Source: Planifilum sp021793745
Lineage (GTDB): Bacteria > Bacillota > Bacilli > Thermoactinomycetales > DSM-44946
DNA length: 64,000 nt
Reading direction: 5' to 3'
Assembly (NCBI GenBank): GCA_937983105.1
Contig: CALKAM010000089.1
Location: 1-64,000, forward strand
Positions 33,781-41,701 of this stretch are shown here, in pieces (the first letter of the stretch is position 1; every line of letters starts with the position of its first letter). The notes beneath the pieces are model-generated. The model made no database searches. It saw only the letters and a program-made list of their open reading frames with translations, and was not told where the DNA came from. Position numbers and translations under genes: made by a program.

Positions 33781-33843
33781 GGTATCCCCTTACCGCAGGA
33801 CCCGCTTTTTTCGCCGCATTCCTGTCCCTATTTTAACGGGGTG

Positions 33844-33899
33844 GAGCCCCCTTTTGAATGAATTTGAGGAAAGAAAGGTCCCAAAAGGGCTCATTTTTT
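33844..33899 (+). terminator. Terminator-like hairpin
   Basis: GAGCCCCCTTTTG pairs, with a two-base bulge, with CAAAAGGGCTC (33882-33892), then ATTTTTT. No plus-strand gene ends close by; it may end transcription from the hydrolase 500 bp upstream. Confidence 0.5.
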
Positions 33900-34022
33900 G
33901 TTAAGGTGAGTTTATCTGCATCCGTATCCGCCGCCGGCCCTTGAGGAAGCGCGGAAGCGACGGGGATTCCTTCGGCCTGGGGGAGGGCGTCGGTCGGAAG
34001 TCGTTTTTCGGGGGTGACCTTC

Positions 34023-34898
34023 TTGATCGAAATCCGACGGATGAGCGAATGCACGTGGAAGGAGGCGGTGGGCGTCTGGAACGAGGGGTTTCAGGATTAC
34101 TTCGCCGATGTGAAGATGGATGCGGACACCTTCACCGCCCGGCTGGCCCGGGAAGGGCTCTCCCCGGACCTGTCCATCGTGGCCTTTCATGATGGCCGGC
34201 CGGTCGGCATTCTTCTCAACGGTATCCGCAGCATCGCCGGTAAGCGGATGGCCTGGAATGGGGGGACTGCCGTCGTTCCCCGCCGCCGGCGATCGGGGGT
34301 GGGCAAGGCCCTGTTGGAGGCGGCGATCCGGATTTATCGCGAAAACGGGGTGGAGATCGCCACCCTGGAGTCGATTCGTCAGAACGAAAAAGCGATCACT
34401 TTGTACCGGCAGATGGGATACCAGGCGATCGACCGGCTTCGGATTTATCGACGTTCTACAGCCCTTCGGGGGGATTCCTTTCCGGGTGGCGAAGGTTACA
34501 CCGTCCGAAGGGGGCTCCCGCAGGATGTCGGTCGGCTCCCCTTTTACCGAAGGCTAGCTCCCTGGCAAACCCATTGGCCCAGTGTGGCCGGTGGGGAATC
34601 CTTCATCGCCGTCGACGCCGAAGGAGAGGTGGCGGGGTATGCGCTGTCCCGGCGCACCCATGACGCGGAGGGAAATCTGACGGGGATCACCCTGTTCCAG
34701 TGCGAAGCGGATCCGGAGCGAAGGGACGGCGAAGCGGTCGTGGGCACCCTGTTGAAGGCAGCGTTTTCCCCGTTGCACCTGCCGGTCAGAAGGACGACGA
34801 TCAACCTGCCCCTCTCCAACCGGATCGCCGTGGATGTTCTGGAACGGGAGGGATTTGCGCTGGAGCTGGAGCAGGAGCACATGCTCCTTCACTGTTGA
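34023..34898 (+). CDS. GNAT-family N-acetyltransferase
   Basis: A protein of about 291 residues. The first half is a full GNAT domain: acetyl-CoA loop VVPRRRRSGVGKALLEAAI near residue 85 and NEKAITLYRQMGYQ near 120. The second half (from about residue 155) is a weaker, degenerate GNAT-like repeat. TTG 34023, five bases after GGGGGTGA, is the favoured start; GTG 34014 is an alternative. Substrate unknown. Ends near a two-way terminator. Confidence 0.82.
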   Translation: MIEIRRMSECTWKEAVGVWNEGFQDYFADVKMDADTFTARLAREGLSPDLSIVAFHDGRPVGILLNGIRSIAGKRMAWNGGTAVVPRRRRSGVGKALLEAAIRIYRENGVEIATLESIRQNEKAITLYRQMGYQAIDRLRIYRRSTALRGDSFPGGEGYTVRRGLPQDVGRLPFYRRLAPWQTHWPSVAGGESFIAVDAEGEVAGYALSRRTHDAEGNLTGITLFQCEADPERRDGEAVVGTLLKAAFSPLHLPVRRTTINLPLSNRIAVDVLEREGFALELEQEHMLLHC

Positions 34899-34973
34899 GG
34901 CGTGCGGCATGTCCATTCCGAGGGGGAGTGGTCCGGGAAGGACCGAAGAACAGGGGATTTCGCAAAACCAAAC

Positions 34974-35024
34974 GGAGGGAGTGCGCCCTCCCGGTCGACG
35001 GGGCACACTCCCTCCGCACTTTTC
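34974..35024. terminator. Two-way terminator
   Basis: GGAGGGAGTGCGCCC (34974-34988) pairs with GGGGCACACTCCCTCC (35000-35015), followed by GCACTTTTC; serves the GNAT gene and the converging MFS gene. Confidence 0.8.
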
Positions 35025-35025
35025 A

Positions 35026-36543
35026 TTAGGCCATCTCGGGTTTTTCGTGGAAACCGCCTGCCTTTTCCGGTCCGTCCTCCTCCGGCGGCTTGGTGGGGGT
35101 CGTCACCACCCGCTTGATAAACAGGGCGAGGATCAGAGCGAGGACGGACAGGAGGAATCCGAAGGTGAAGGCCTGTTTGACGCCGGCAGCCAGGGCGGCT
35201 GTCTCATCGGCGGCGCCGGGCCGGGCGGTGTTTTCCATGTAGCGTTGTTGACCGATGGTCATAATGGTCACAAACAGCGCCGTGCCGATGGCACCGGACA
35301 CCTGCATCAGGGTGTTGGCGATCGCCGCGCCGTGGGGGTACAGGGCGGGGGGCAATTGGTTCAGGCCGTTGGTTTGAGCCGGCATCATCACCATCGCCAC
35401 CGACACCATCAGCAGCGTGTGCAGGATGACGATGGTGATCGGCGTCGTATCCTGGTCCAAGGAGCGGAACAGGAAGACGGTGATCGTCATCGTGACAATG
35501 CCCGGAATCAAGAGCCAGCGGGGTCCGAACTTGTCAAACAGATAGCCCATCACCGGCGAAATGGCCCCGTTGATGAGGCCTCCCGGCAGCATGACCAGCC
35601 CGACCGTTACGGCGCTAAAGGCGAGCACCTTCAGCAGATAGATGGGCATGACGATCATCGTGGCAAACATGGTCATCACCACGATCATCATGACGACGAT
35701 GGCCAGGCTGAACATCGGGTAGGCGAAGACCCGCATATCGAGCATGGGGGTCTCCAATCGCCTCTGACGGATGACGAACAGGACGAGGGAAGTCAATCCC
35801 GCTGACAGGGCGATGAGCACTTCCGGATCCGTCCAACCGCCCGTACCTTCTCCGGCGGAACTGAAGCCGAAGACCACGCCGCCGAAGCCGATGGTGGACA
35901 GCACGACCGAGATCAGATCCAACTTGGGACGGGTCACTTCCGTGACGTTTTTCAGGGAAAAGGCGCCGTACAAAATGGCGATGACGGCGATGGGGAGGAC
36001 CAGATAAAACAGCCAGCGCCAGGATAGGTAATCGACGATCAGCCCGGACACCGTCGGGCCGATGGCGGGGGCGAACATGATGACCAGGCCGAACAGGCCC
36101 ATGACTCGCCCCCTCCGTTCCGGCGGGATCACGGCCAGGATGACGTTTGTCAACAGCGGTATCAAGATCCCGGTGCCGGATGCCTGCAGGATGCGGCCCA
36201 GCAGTAAAAAAGCAAAGGCGGGGGCGATTCCCGCGATCAGGGTCCCCACGCCGAACAGGCCCATGGCGGTGAGGTAAAGCTGCCGGGTGGTGAAGCGCTG
36301 AATCAGGAAGGCGCTCACCGGAACCAACACGGCGATGACGAGCAGGTAACTCGTGGTGAGCCATTGGGCGGTGCTTGCCTCCACCCGAAAGGCCTCCATG
36401 ATCGGCGTGATCGCCACGTTGAGCAGCGTCTCATTCAGGATGGCGACAAAGGCGCCGGAAAGCAAAACGGCGAGCAGGGAGATGACGCTGGTGCGGCTTC
36501 TCTCCTCTTCCCTGGGCGTCTGTATTTCTTTTGGTTGCCCCAT
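35026..36543 (-). CDS. DHA2-family MFS multidrug transporter (EmrB/QacA/LmrB type)
   Basis: A 505-residue, 14-span proton-driven drug exporter: FVAILNETLLNVAITPIME near residue 35 (motif D1 of DHA2), TTSYLLVIAVLVPVSAFLIQRF, and the antiporter motif C-like GPTVSGLIVDYLSWRWLF near 160. ATG 36543 follows GAGAGGGG. The gene lies 155 nt behind a promoter buried in a palindrome, with a 13-codon leader ORF and an intrinsic terminator in the leader, the layout of drug-inducible pumps. LmrB-like exporters give resistance to lincosamides in Bacillus (known for the family). Confidence 0.9.
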   Translation of the reverse strand: MGQPKEIQTPREEERSRTSVISLLAVLLSGAFVAILNETLLNVAITPIMEAFRVEASTAQWLTTSYLLVIAVLVPVSAFLIQRFTTRQLYLTAMGLFGVGTLIAGIAPAFAFLLLGRILQASGTGILIPLLTNVILAVIPPERRGRVMGLFGLVIMFAPAIGPTVSGLIVDYLSWRWLFYLVLPIAVIAILYGAFSLKNVTEVTRPKLDLISVVLSTIGFGGVVFGFSSAGEGTGGWTDPEVLIALSAGLTSLVLFVIRQRRLETPMLDMRVFAYPMFSLAIVVMMIVVMTMFATMIVMPIYLLKVLAFSAVTVGLVMLPGGLINGAISPVMGYLFDKFGPRWLLIPGIVTMTITVFLFRSLDQDTTPITIVILHTLLMVSVAMVMMPAQTNGLNQLPPALYPHGAAIANTLMQVSGAIGTALFVTIMTIGQQRYMENTARPGAADETAALAAGVKQAFTFGFLLSVLALILALFIKRVVTTPTKPPEEDGPEKAGGFHEKPEMA

Positions 36544-36598
36544 GGTATGTCCCCTCTCTTCAGGCATGTGTAGCTTTCGAACCCTTATTTTATTGAAT

Positions 36599-36626
36599 AA
36601 AAAAACCTTCCATTCCCACAGGAAGG
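36599..36626 (-). terminator. Intrinsic terminator inside the MFS leader (attenuator)
   Basis: On the minus strand CCTTCC, loop, GGAAGG, then TTTTTTT. It lies between the promoter (36705-36733) and the start codon (36543), so most transcripts would stop here unless something prevents the hairpin. Confidence 0.7.
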
Positions 36627-36639
36627 AGCGATTCGTCGA

Positions 36640-36681
36640 TCAGAGCTGACGTTGTTGCGGTTTTTTCGTAAAAAGGCGCAC
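36640..36681 (-). CDS. Possible 13-codon leader peptide
   Basis: GTG-started ORF encoding MRLFTKKPQQRQL, ending 14 bases before the leader terminator. The Shine-Dalgarno (GGGGAAA) is very close to the GTG, so translation is uncertain. Placement between promoter and terminator is as in ribosome-stalling leaders of drug-resistance genes (inference). Confidence 0.4.
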   Translation of the reverse strand: MRLFTKKPQQRQL

Positions 36682-36704
36682 TTTCCCCAAGGGCTGCGGA
36701 TACA

Positions 36705-36748
36705 AAAATAGCAAAACCGAACCGATCTGTCAATCGGTACGGTTTTGC
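36705..36748 (-). promoter_or_regulatory. Promoter within a palindromic operator, DHA2 transporter gene
   Basis: Reading leftwards: -35 TTGACA (36728-36733), 17-bp spacer, -10 TATTTT (36705-36710). The -35 lies at the centre of a long inverted repeat: GCAAAACCGAACCGAT (36711-36726) and ATCGGTACGGTTTTGC (36733-36748), complementary at 15 of 16 positions around a 6-base centre. The size and symmetry suit a TetR- or MarR-type repressor; no such gene is adjacent. Confidence 0.75.
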
Positions 36749-36830
36749 CAATAAGTGGGATGCGCGCGGGGTTGAAGGTGCCGCAGATAAAAGGCGAGGC
36801 GGCTGGGCGCAACCCTTTCCGGGGTGCGAT

Positions 36831-37004
36831 TTACGGGTCGGGATCTTGGTCTTTTTCCGGTGTCGGTTCGGTTTCTTCCCTTTTTACAAACCACCCGCCG
36901 CCGATGGACCGGTACCGGTGCCGGTTTTTCCGATGAAGGGGGCAAAAGTCGCAGCGGCCGCCCGGACGCTTCCGGTAGCATTCCAAGCAACGGATCGGAC
37001 GCAT
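36831..37004 (-). CDS. 57-residue CxxC-CxxC small protein
   Basis: Starts at ATG 37004, two bases after the TGA of the PfpI gene, inside its last codons' GAAGGATGA, so the two are translationally coupled. The product begins MRPIRCLECYRKRPGGRCDF and has CLEC (6-9) and CDFC (18-21) knuckles followed by a basic, histidine-rich segment and an acidic, proline-rich tail, in the style of a zinc ribbon or rubredoxin-like metal site. No family is recognised. Function unknown; the link to PfpI suggests a shared stress or protein-quality role (inference). Confidence 0.65.
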   Translation of the reverse strand: MRPIRCLECYRKRPGGRCDFCPLHRKNRHRYRSIGGGWFVKREETEPTPEKDQDPDP

Positions 37005-37006
37005 GG

Positions 37007-37531
37007 TCATCCTTCGGCCAAAAGATCACAGAAGCGCTTGGCATAGACGGGCAGATCCGGTGGGCGACGGCTGGAGACCAGGTTGCCGTCGACGACCACC
37101 GGCTCATCCACCCAGACGGCGCCCGCGTTTTCCATGTCGTCCCGGATACCGGGGGTGGACGTGACCCGCTTTCCTTCCAGAATCTTGGCCGATATCAGCA
37201 CCCATCCGGCGTGACAAATCTGCCCGATCGGCTTTCCGGCTTCGTGAAGGGTGCGGACCGCCTGGAGCACCCGCGGGTCGCGGCGCAGTTTATCCGGAGC
37301 CCATCCGCCGGGGATCAGCAAACCGTCATAGGCTCCGGGATCCATTTCCGCAAAGGAGAGGTCCGCCGTTGCCGGGACTCCGTACTTTCCTTTATATACG
37401 GCACCCTTCTCCGGGCCGATCAGGTGAACCTCCGCCCCCTCTTCCCGCAATCGCATGACGGGATACCACAGTTCCAGGTCTTCAAATTCGGCTTCGACCA
37501 AGCAGGCCACCCTTTTCCCTTTGAGGCGCAA
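37007..37531 (-). CDS. DJ-1/PfpI family protein
   Basis: A 174-residue DJ-1/PfpI protein of the YraA/YfkM type, described as general stress proteins, glyoxalase/deglycase or protease. The nucleophile elbow is GQICHAGW with catalytic Cys near residue 106 followed by His; the early Glu lies in EAEFEDLELW. TTG 37531 is six bases after GGAGGGG. First gene of a two-gene unit with the 57-residue cysteine protein, divergent from suf. Confidence 0.88.
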   Translation of the reverse strand: MRLKGKRVACLVEAEFEDLELWYPVMRLREEGAEVHLIGPEKGAVYKGKYGVPATADLSFAEMDPGAYDGLLIPGGWAPDKLRRDPRVLQAVRTLHEAGKPIGQICHAGWVLISAKILEGKRVTSTPGIRDDMENAGAVWVDEPVVVDGNLVSSRRPPDLPVYAKRFCDLLAEG

Positions 37532-37603
37532 GGCATTCCCCTCCGTGATCCAGTTTTCGGGAATCGGCGAACTTTTTTATATGAGCGACACTCAAGTTTC
37601 ACC

Positions 37604-37632
37604 TTGATGTCCGATGGCTCATTGGTTAAAAT
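37604..37632 (+). promoter_or_regulatory. Candidate sigma-A promoter of the suf operon
   Basis: -35 TTGATG (37604-37609), 17-bp spacer, -10 TAAAAT (37627-37632). It would give a leader of about 230 nt before sufC. Confidence 0.45.
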
Positions 37633-37639
37633 GAAATAA

Positions 37640-37684
37640 GAATCAAGTGAGAATCAATTTAAAATGAAAATCACATGATAATCA
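37640..37684. repeat. Array of four NAATCA repeats upstream of suf
   Basis: GAATCA (37640), GAATCA (37651), AAATCA (37668), TAATCA (37679): spacings of 11, 17 and 11 bp. Three of the four read TGANAATCA, close to a Fur-family half-site. They start 8 bases after the candidate -10. Likely a regulator-binding array; the protein is unknown. Confidence 0.5.
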
Positions 37685-37725
37685 ATGTAGAGTGAACCTC
37701 TTCGCCCATTATGTTATCATAAACA

Positions 37726-37756
37726 AAGGGCCGAATGCAGGACCCTTGATTTTTTG
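37726..37756 (+). terminator. Terminator-like hairpin in the suf leader
   Basis: AAGGGCC-GAATGC-AGGACCCTT with one mismatch, followed by GATTTTTT; it lies 115 bases before sufC and may attenuate the operon, or end weak upstream transcripts. Confidence 0.5.
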
Positions 37757-37870
37757 TTGGCAATACCCGATATGCCCGGATGGAGGACGGCCAAGCCCTG
37801 CCGCTGGCACCCTCGACGGGTCATCATCGGTTGAAATATAAAAGTTAGAGAAGCATTGGAGGTTATGCTC

Positions 37871-38659
37871 ATGTCGAATTCACCGAAAATGATCATAGAA
37901 GATCTTCATGTCGCGGTGGAAGACAAGGAGATCTTGAAAGGGGTCAACCTGGAGATCAACGGAGGAGAAGTCCATGCGATCATGGGTCCCAACGGGACCG
38001 GAAAGAGCACCCTGGCCCAGGCGATCATGGGGCATCCCAAATATGAAGTGACCCGCGGGAAAGTTCTCCTGGACGGTGAGGACCTCCTGGAGATGGAAGT
38101 GAATGAGCGGGCGCTCAAGGGTCTGTTCCTGGCGATGCAGTATCCCTCCGAAGTGACCGGAGTGACCAACAGCGATTTCCTGCGCAGCGCCATCAATGCT
38201 CGCCGGGGAGAAGGCAACGAGCTTTCCCTGATGAAGTTTATCCGCAAGCTGGATGAAAAGATGGAAGCCCTCGGCATCGACGAATCCTTCGCCCAACGCT
38301 ATCTAAACGAAGGGTTCTCCGGGGGTGAAAAGAAGCGGAACGAAATTCTGCAGATGATGATGCTGGAGCCCCGGATCGCCATCCTGGACGAAATCGACTC
38401 CGGTTTGGATATCGACTCCATCAAGGTGGTGGCCGAGGGTGTCAACTCGATGCGCGGCCCGAATCTGGGTGTGCTGATCATCACCCACTATCAGCGGCTC
38501 CTCAACTACATCAAACCCGATTACGTCCACGTCATCATGCAAGGGCGGATTGTCCGTTCCGGCGGACCGGAATTGGCGCTTCAACTGGAAGAGCGGGGCT
38601 ACGACTGGATTAAGGAAGAGCTGGGCATCGAAGACGAAACGGTCGAACAAGAGGCCTAA
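37871..38659 (+). CDS. sufC: Fe-S cluster assembly ATPase SufC
   Basis: The 262-residue ABC-type ATPase that drives the SufBCD scaffold. Walker A GPNGTGKST near residue 40, signature FSGGEKKRNEI near 148, Walker B IAILDEIDSGLDID near 167 and the switch His in ITHYQRLL are all present. ATG 37871 (eight bases after TTGGAGG) is preferred to ATG 37865. First gene of sufCDSUB, the only iron-sulfur assembly route in most Firmicutes. Confidence 0.97.
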   Translation: MSNSPKMIIEDLHVAVEDKEILKGVNLEINGGEVHAIMGPNGTGKSTLAQAIMGHPKYEVTRGKVLLDGEDLLEMEVNERALKGLFLAMQYPSEVTGVTNSDFLRSAINARRGEGNELSLMKFIRKLDEKMEALGIDESFAQRYLNEGFSGGEKKRNEILQMMMLEPRIAILDEIDSGLDIDSIKVVAEGVNSMRGPNLGVLIITHYQRLLNYIKPDYVHVIMQGRIVRSGGPELALQLEERGYDWIKEELGIEDETVEQEA

Positions 38660-38673
38660 GGTGGGTGACGGGA

Positions 38674-39981
38674 ATGAGTGTGGATACGGAAATTCTTTTT
38701 GATCAGAAAACAGTAAACCAGCTTTCCGAGAAGCATCAAGAGCCCGACTGGATGCGCCAGTTTCGCCTGGACGCCCTGCAAAAAGCGGCGGGTCTGGAAC
38801 TCCCCCGGGTGCAGAAAACCCGGATCAACCGGTGGAACTTCACCCGGTTCGAGCCCTTGACCGAAGGGGATTCCTTGGACAGCCTCAGTGACCTTCCGGA
38901 GTCGGTTCAATCCCTGCTCTCTTCCGACCGGGAGAAGGATAACATCATCGTACAGAAAAACGCGGATCCGGTTTACGTCCACCTGGATTCGTCACTGAAG
39001 GAAAAAGGGGTCATCTTTACCGACCTCGCTACCGCCGTGCGGGAACATCCGGACCTTGTGCGGGAATACTTTATGACGAAGGGCGTGCGTCCGGATGAAC
39101 ACCGGCTGGCCGCGCTCCACGCCGCCCTGTGGAGCGGAGGCGCCTTCCTCTATGTTCCCCGGGGCGTCGAAGTGGATCTCCCCTTCCAAAGCCTGTTCTG
39201 GGCCGAAGGGAAAGGAGTGGGTCTCCTGTCCCACGTGCTGATTGTGGCGGAGGCCAACAGCCGGGTTGACCTGGTCGTCAACGTGGTTTCGGAGCAGGAG
39301 GAAGAGGCTGTTCACAACGGGGTGTTGGAGGCCATCGTCGGCCCCGGAGCCCGCGTCCGGGTGGCTACGATCAACCATATGGGCAAGCAGGCGACGGACG
39401 TCTTCTACCGCCGGGGTGTGGTGGACCGGGACGGTCAGCTGGAATGGCTGGTCGGGGACCTGAGCGGGGGCAACACCCTGTCGGATATCACGACGCATTT
39501 GAACGGCACCGGCGGCCGGGTGGATGTAAGGTCCATCGTCGTCGGCTCCGGGGAGCAGCGCTCCAACGTTACCGCCACCGTACACCACTGGGGTACCCAT
39601 ACGGAAAGCGATATCCTGTCCCGGGGCGTCATGCGGGATGAGGCCAACAGCATCATCAACGGGATCACCAAGATCGAACGGGGTGCCACCAAGGCCAACG
39701 GGCAACAGGCCGAAAACGTGCTGATGCTCAATCCGCGGGCCCGGGGAGATGCCAACCCGATCCTGCTGATCGACGAAAATGACGTGAAGGCGGGACACGC
39801 CGCCAGTGTCGGCCGGATCGATGAGATTCAGCTGTTCTACCTGATGTCCCGCGGCATTTCCCGGGAGGATGCGGAAAAGCTGATCATTTACGGCTTCCTC
39901 GCGCCGGTGCTCTCGGCGATTCCCTTTGACTCGCTCAAGGAGCAGCTGAACCGCATCATCGAAAGGAAGCTGCAGCAATGA
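38674..39981 (+). CDS. sufD: Fe-S cluster assembly protein SufD
   Basis: A 435-residue scaffold subunit with the right-handed beta-helix core of SufB/SufD: LHAALWSGGAFLYVPRGVEVDLPFQSLFWAE, then NITKIERGATKANGQQ and LFYLMSRGISREDAEKLII at the end. It pairs with SufB and binds SufC. ATG 38674 follows AAGGTGGGTG, 14 bases after sufC. Its last four bases overlap the sufS start. Confidence 0.96.
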   Translation: MSVDTEILFDQKTVNQLSEKHQEPDWMRQFRLDALQKAAGLELPRVQKTRINRWNFTRFEPLTEGDSLDSLSDLPESVQSLLSSDREKDNIIVQKNADPVYVHLDSSLKEKGVIFTDLATAVREHPDLVREYFMTKGVRPDEHRLAALHAALWSGGAFLYVPRGVEVDLPFQSLFWAEGKGVGLLSHVLIVAEANSRVDLVVNVVSEQEEEAVHNGVLEAIVGPGARVRVATINHMGKQATDVFYRRGVVDRDGQLEWLVGDLSGGNTLSDITTHLNGTGGRVDVRSIVVGSGEQRSNVTATVHHWGTHTESDILSRGVMRDEANSIINGITKIERGATKANGQQAENVLMLNPRARGDANPILLIDENDVKAGHAASVGRIDEIQLFYLMSRGISREDAEKLIIYGFLAPVLSAIPFDSLKEQLNRIIERKLQQ

Positions 39982-41198
39982 ACCGGTTTGCCCAGGATTT
40001 CCCCATCTTAAATCAGGAAGTGAACGGCCACCCGTTGGTATATCTTGACAGCTCCGCCACCTCTCAAAAACCGTTTCAGGTGATCGAGGCGGTGGAAAGG
40101 TATTACAAAGCGTACAATTCCAATGTCCACCGGGGTGTTCACACCTTGGGGAGCCGGGCGACCGACGCCTATGAAGGGGCCCGGGAAAAGGTGCGCCGGT
40201 TTATCGGAGCCCGCTCCGAGAAGGAGATCATTTTCACCCGGGGCACCACCTCGGCTCTCAACCTGGTAGCCCACAGCTATGCCCGGGCCCGATTGGGCCC
40301 GGGGGATGAAATCGTCCTGACCCCGGCGGAACACCATAGCAACCTGATTCCCTGGCAACAAGCGGCCAAGGCGACGGGAGCCGCTCTCAAATATTTGCCG
40401 CTGGAACCGGACGGTACGCTGGATATGAACAAGGCGAAGGAGACGATCACGGAGCGGACCAAACTGCTGGCCATCGCCCAGGTCTCCAACGTCCTGGGGA
40501 CGATTCACCCGATCCGCGAACTGGCGGACCTGGTTCATCAGCACGGCGGCGTAATCGTGGTGGACGGAGCCCAGAGCGTACCGCATATGAAGGTGGATGT
40601 ACAGGAGCTGGGCGTCGACTTTCTCGCCTTCTCCGGCCATAAGATGATGGCGCCGACCGGCATCGGCGTCCTCTACGGAAAGGAATCCCTCCTCGAGGGG
40701 ATGGAGCCACTGGAATACGGCGGGGAAATGATCGACCACGTGGATCTGTACGATTCGACGTGGAAGGAGCTTCCCTGGAAGTTTGAAGGAGGAACGCCGA
40801 TCATCGCCGGCGCGATCGGCCTCGCCGCCGCCATCGACTATCTGGAATCGGTGGGGATGGACCACATCAGCCGGCATGACCGGGAATTGGCGGCCTATGC
40901 GCTGAAGCGACTGGAAGAGATCGAGGGGGTCACCGTCTACGGTCCCCGGGAAAACCGGACCAGCTTGGTCACCTTCAACCTGGAGGGGATCCACCCCCAC
41001 GATGTGGCGACGGTGCTGGACGCCGAAGGAATCGCCGTCCGCGCCGGCCATCACTGCGCACAGCCGCTGATGCGTTGGCTGGGGGTGACGGCGACGGTCC
41101 GGGCCAGCTTTTACCTGTACAACGATGAGTCGGACATCGATCGATTGGTGGAAGGCATTCGAAAGACAAAGGAGTATTTCGGAAATGTCCTTAGATGA
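39978..41198 (+). CDS. sufS: Cysteine desulfurase SufS
   Basis: A 406-residue PLP enzyme that takes sulfur from cysteine and hands it to SufU. The PLP lysine is Lys222 in SGHKMMAPTG, and the persulfide cysteine is Cys360 in RAGHHCAQPLM (group II desulfurase). It starts inside the sufD stop region (ATGA overlap) and its end overlaps sufU by 14 bases, which gives tight translational coupling of desulfurase and acceptor. Confidence 0.97.
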   Translation: MNRFAQDFPILNQEVNGHPLVYLDSSATSQKPFQVIEAVERYYKAYNSNVHRGVHTLGSRATDAYEGAREKVRRFIGARSEKEIIFTRGTTSALNLVAHSYARARLGPGDEIVLTPAEHHSNLIPWQQAAKATGAALKYLPLEPDGTLDMNKAKETITERTKLLAIAQVSNVLGTIHPIRELADLVHQHGGVIVVDGAQSVPHMKVDVQELGVDFLAFSGHKMMAPTGIGVLYGKESLLEGMEPLEYGGEMIDHVDLYDSTWKELPWKFEGGTPIIAGAIGLAAAIDYLESVGMDHISRHDRELAAYALKRLEEIEGVTVYGPRENRTSLVTFNLEGIHPHDVATVLDAEGIAVRAGHHCAQPLMRWLGVTATVRASFYLYNDESDIDRLVEGIRKTKEYFGNVLR

Positions 41199-41613
41199 CC
41201 TCTATCGCCGCGTCATCATGGATCACTACCAACGGCCCCGCAACCGGGGGAGAATCGAGGACAACGCGGTGACCATCGACATGAACAATCCCACCTGCGG
41301 TGACAGGATTTCCCTTCAGCTGCGGGTGGAGGACGGCAAGATCGAAGAAGCGAAGTTTCTCGGGGAGGGCTGCTCCATCAGCCAGGCATCGGCCTCGATG
41401 ATGACGGAAGCGATCAAGGGGCTGAGCCTCGAGGAGGCCCTGCGTCTGGCGGACCTTTTCTCGGCGATGATGCAGGGGGAAGAGGTGGACACGGAGCAGT
41501 TTCCCCTGGAGGATATCGAAGCGCTCCAGGGTGTCGCCAAGTTTCCGGCGCGGATCAAGTGTGCGACGCTGGCCTGGAAGGCCCTGGAGAAGGGTGTGAA
41601 ACAGCCCCATTAG
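41185..41613 (+). CDS. sufU: Sulfur-transfer/scaffold protein SufU
   Basis: A 142-residue zinc-dependent sulfur acceptor of the Gram-positive SufU type: NPTCGDR (Cys near 36), the 18-21 residue SufU insertion, GEGCSISQASASMM (Cys near 61) and RIKCATLAWKAL (Cys near 127). It stimulates SufS. The ATG lies inside the end of sufS with AAAGGAG 12 bases before. Confidence 0.96.
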   Translation: MSLDDLYRRVIMDHYQRPRNRGRIEDNAVTIDMNNPTCGDRISLQLRVEDGKIEEAKFLGEGCSISQASASMMTEAIKGLSLEEALRLADLFSAMMQGEEVDTEQFPLEDIEALQGVAKFPARIKCATLAWKALEKGVKQPH

Positions 41614-41701
41614 GGAAGGTTTGAGCCGTCGACCGGCTGGAACCTTCCTGTTCCGCTGCTTATGCCGGATGAGCTTCGGTTTATCAAGGGAGGGATTTGT
41701 A

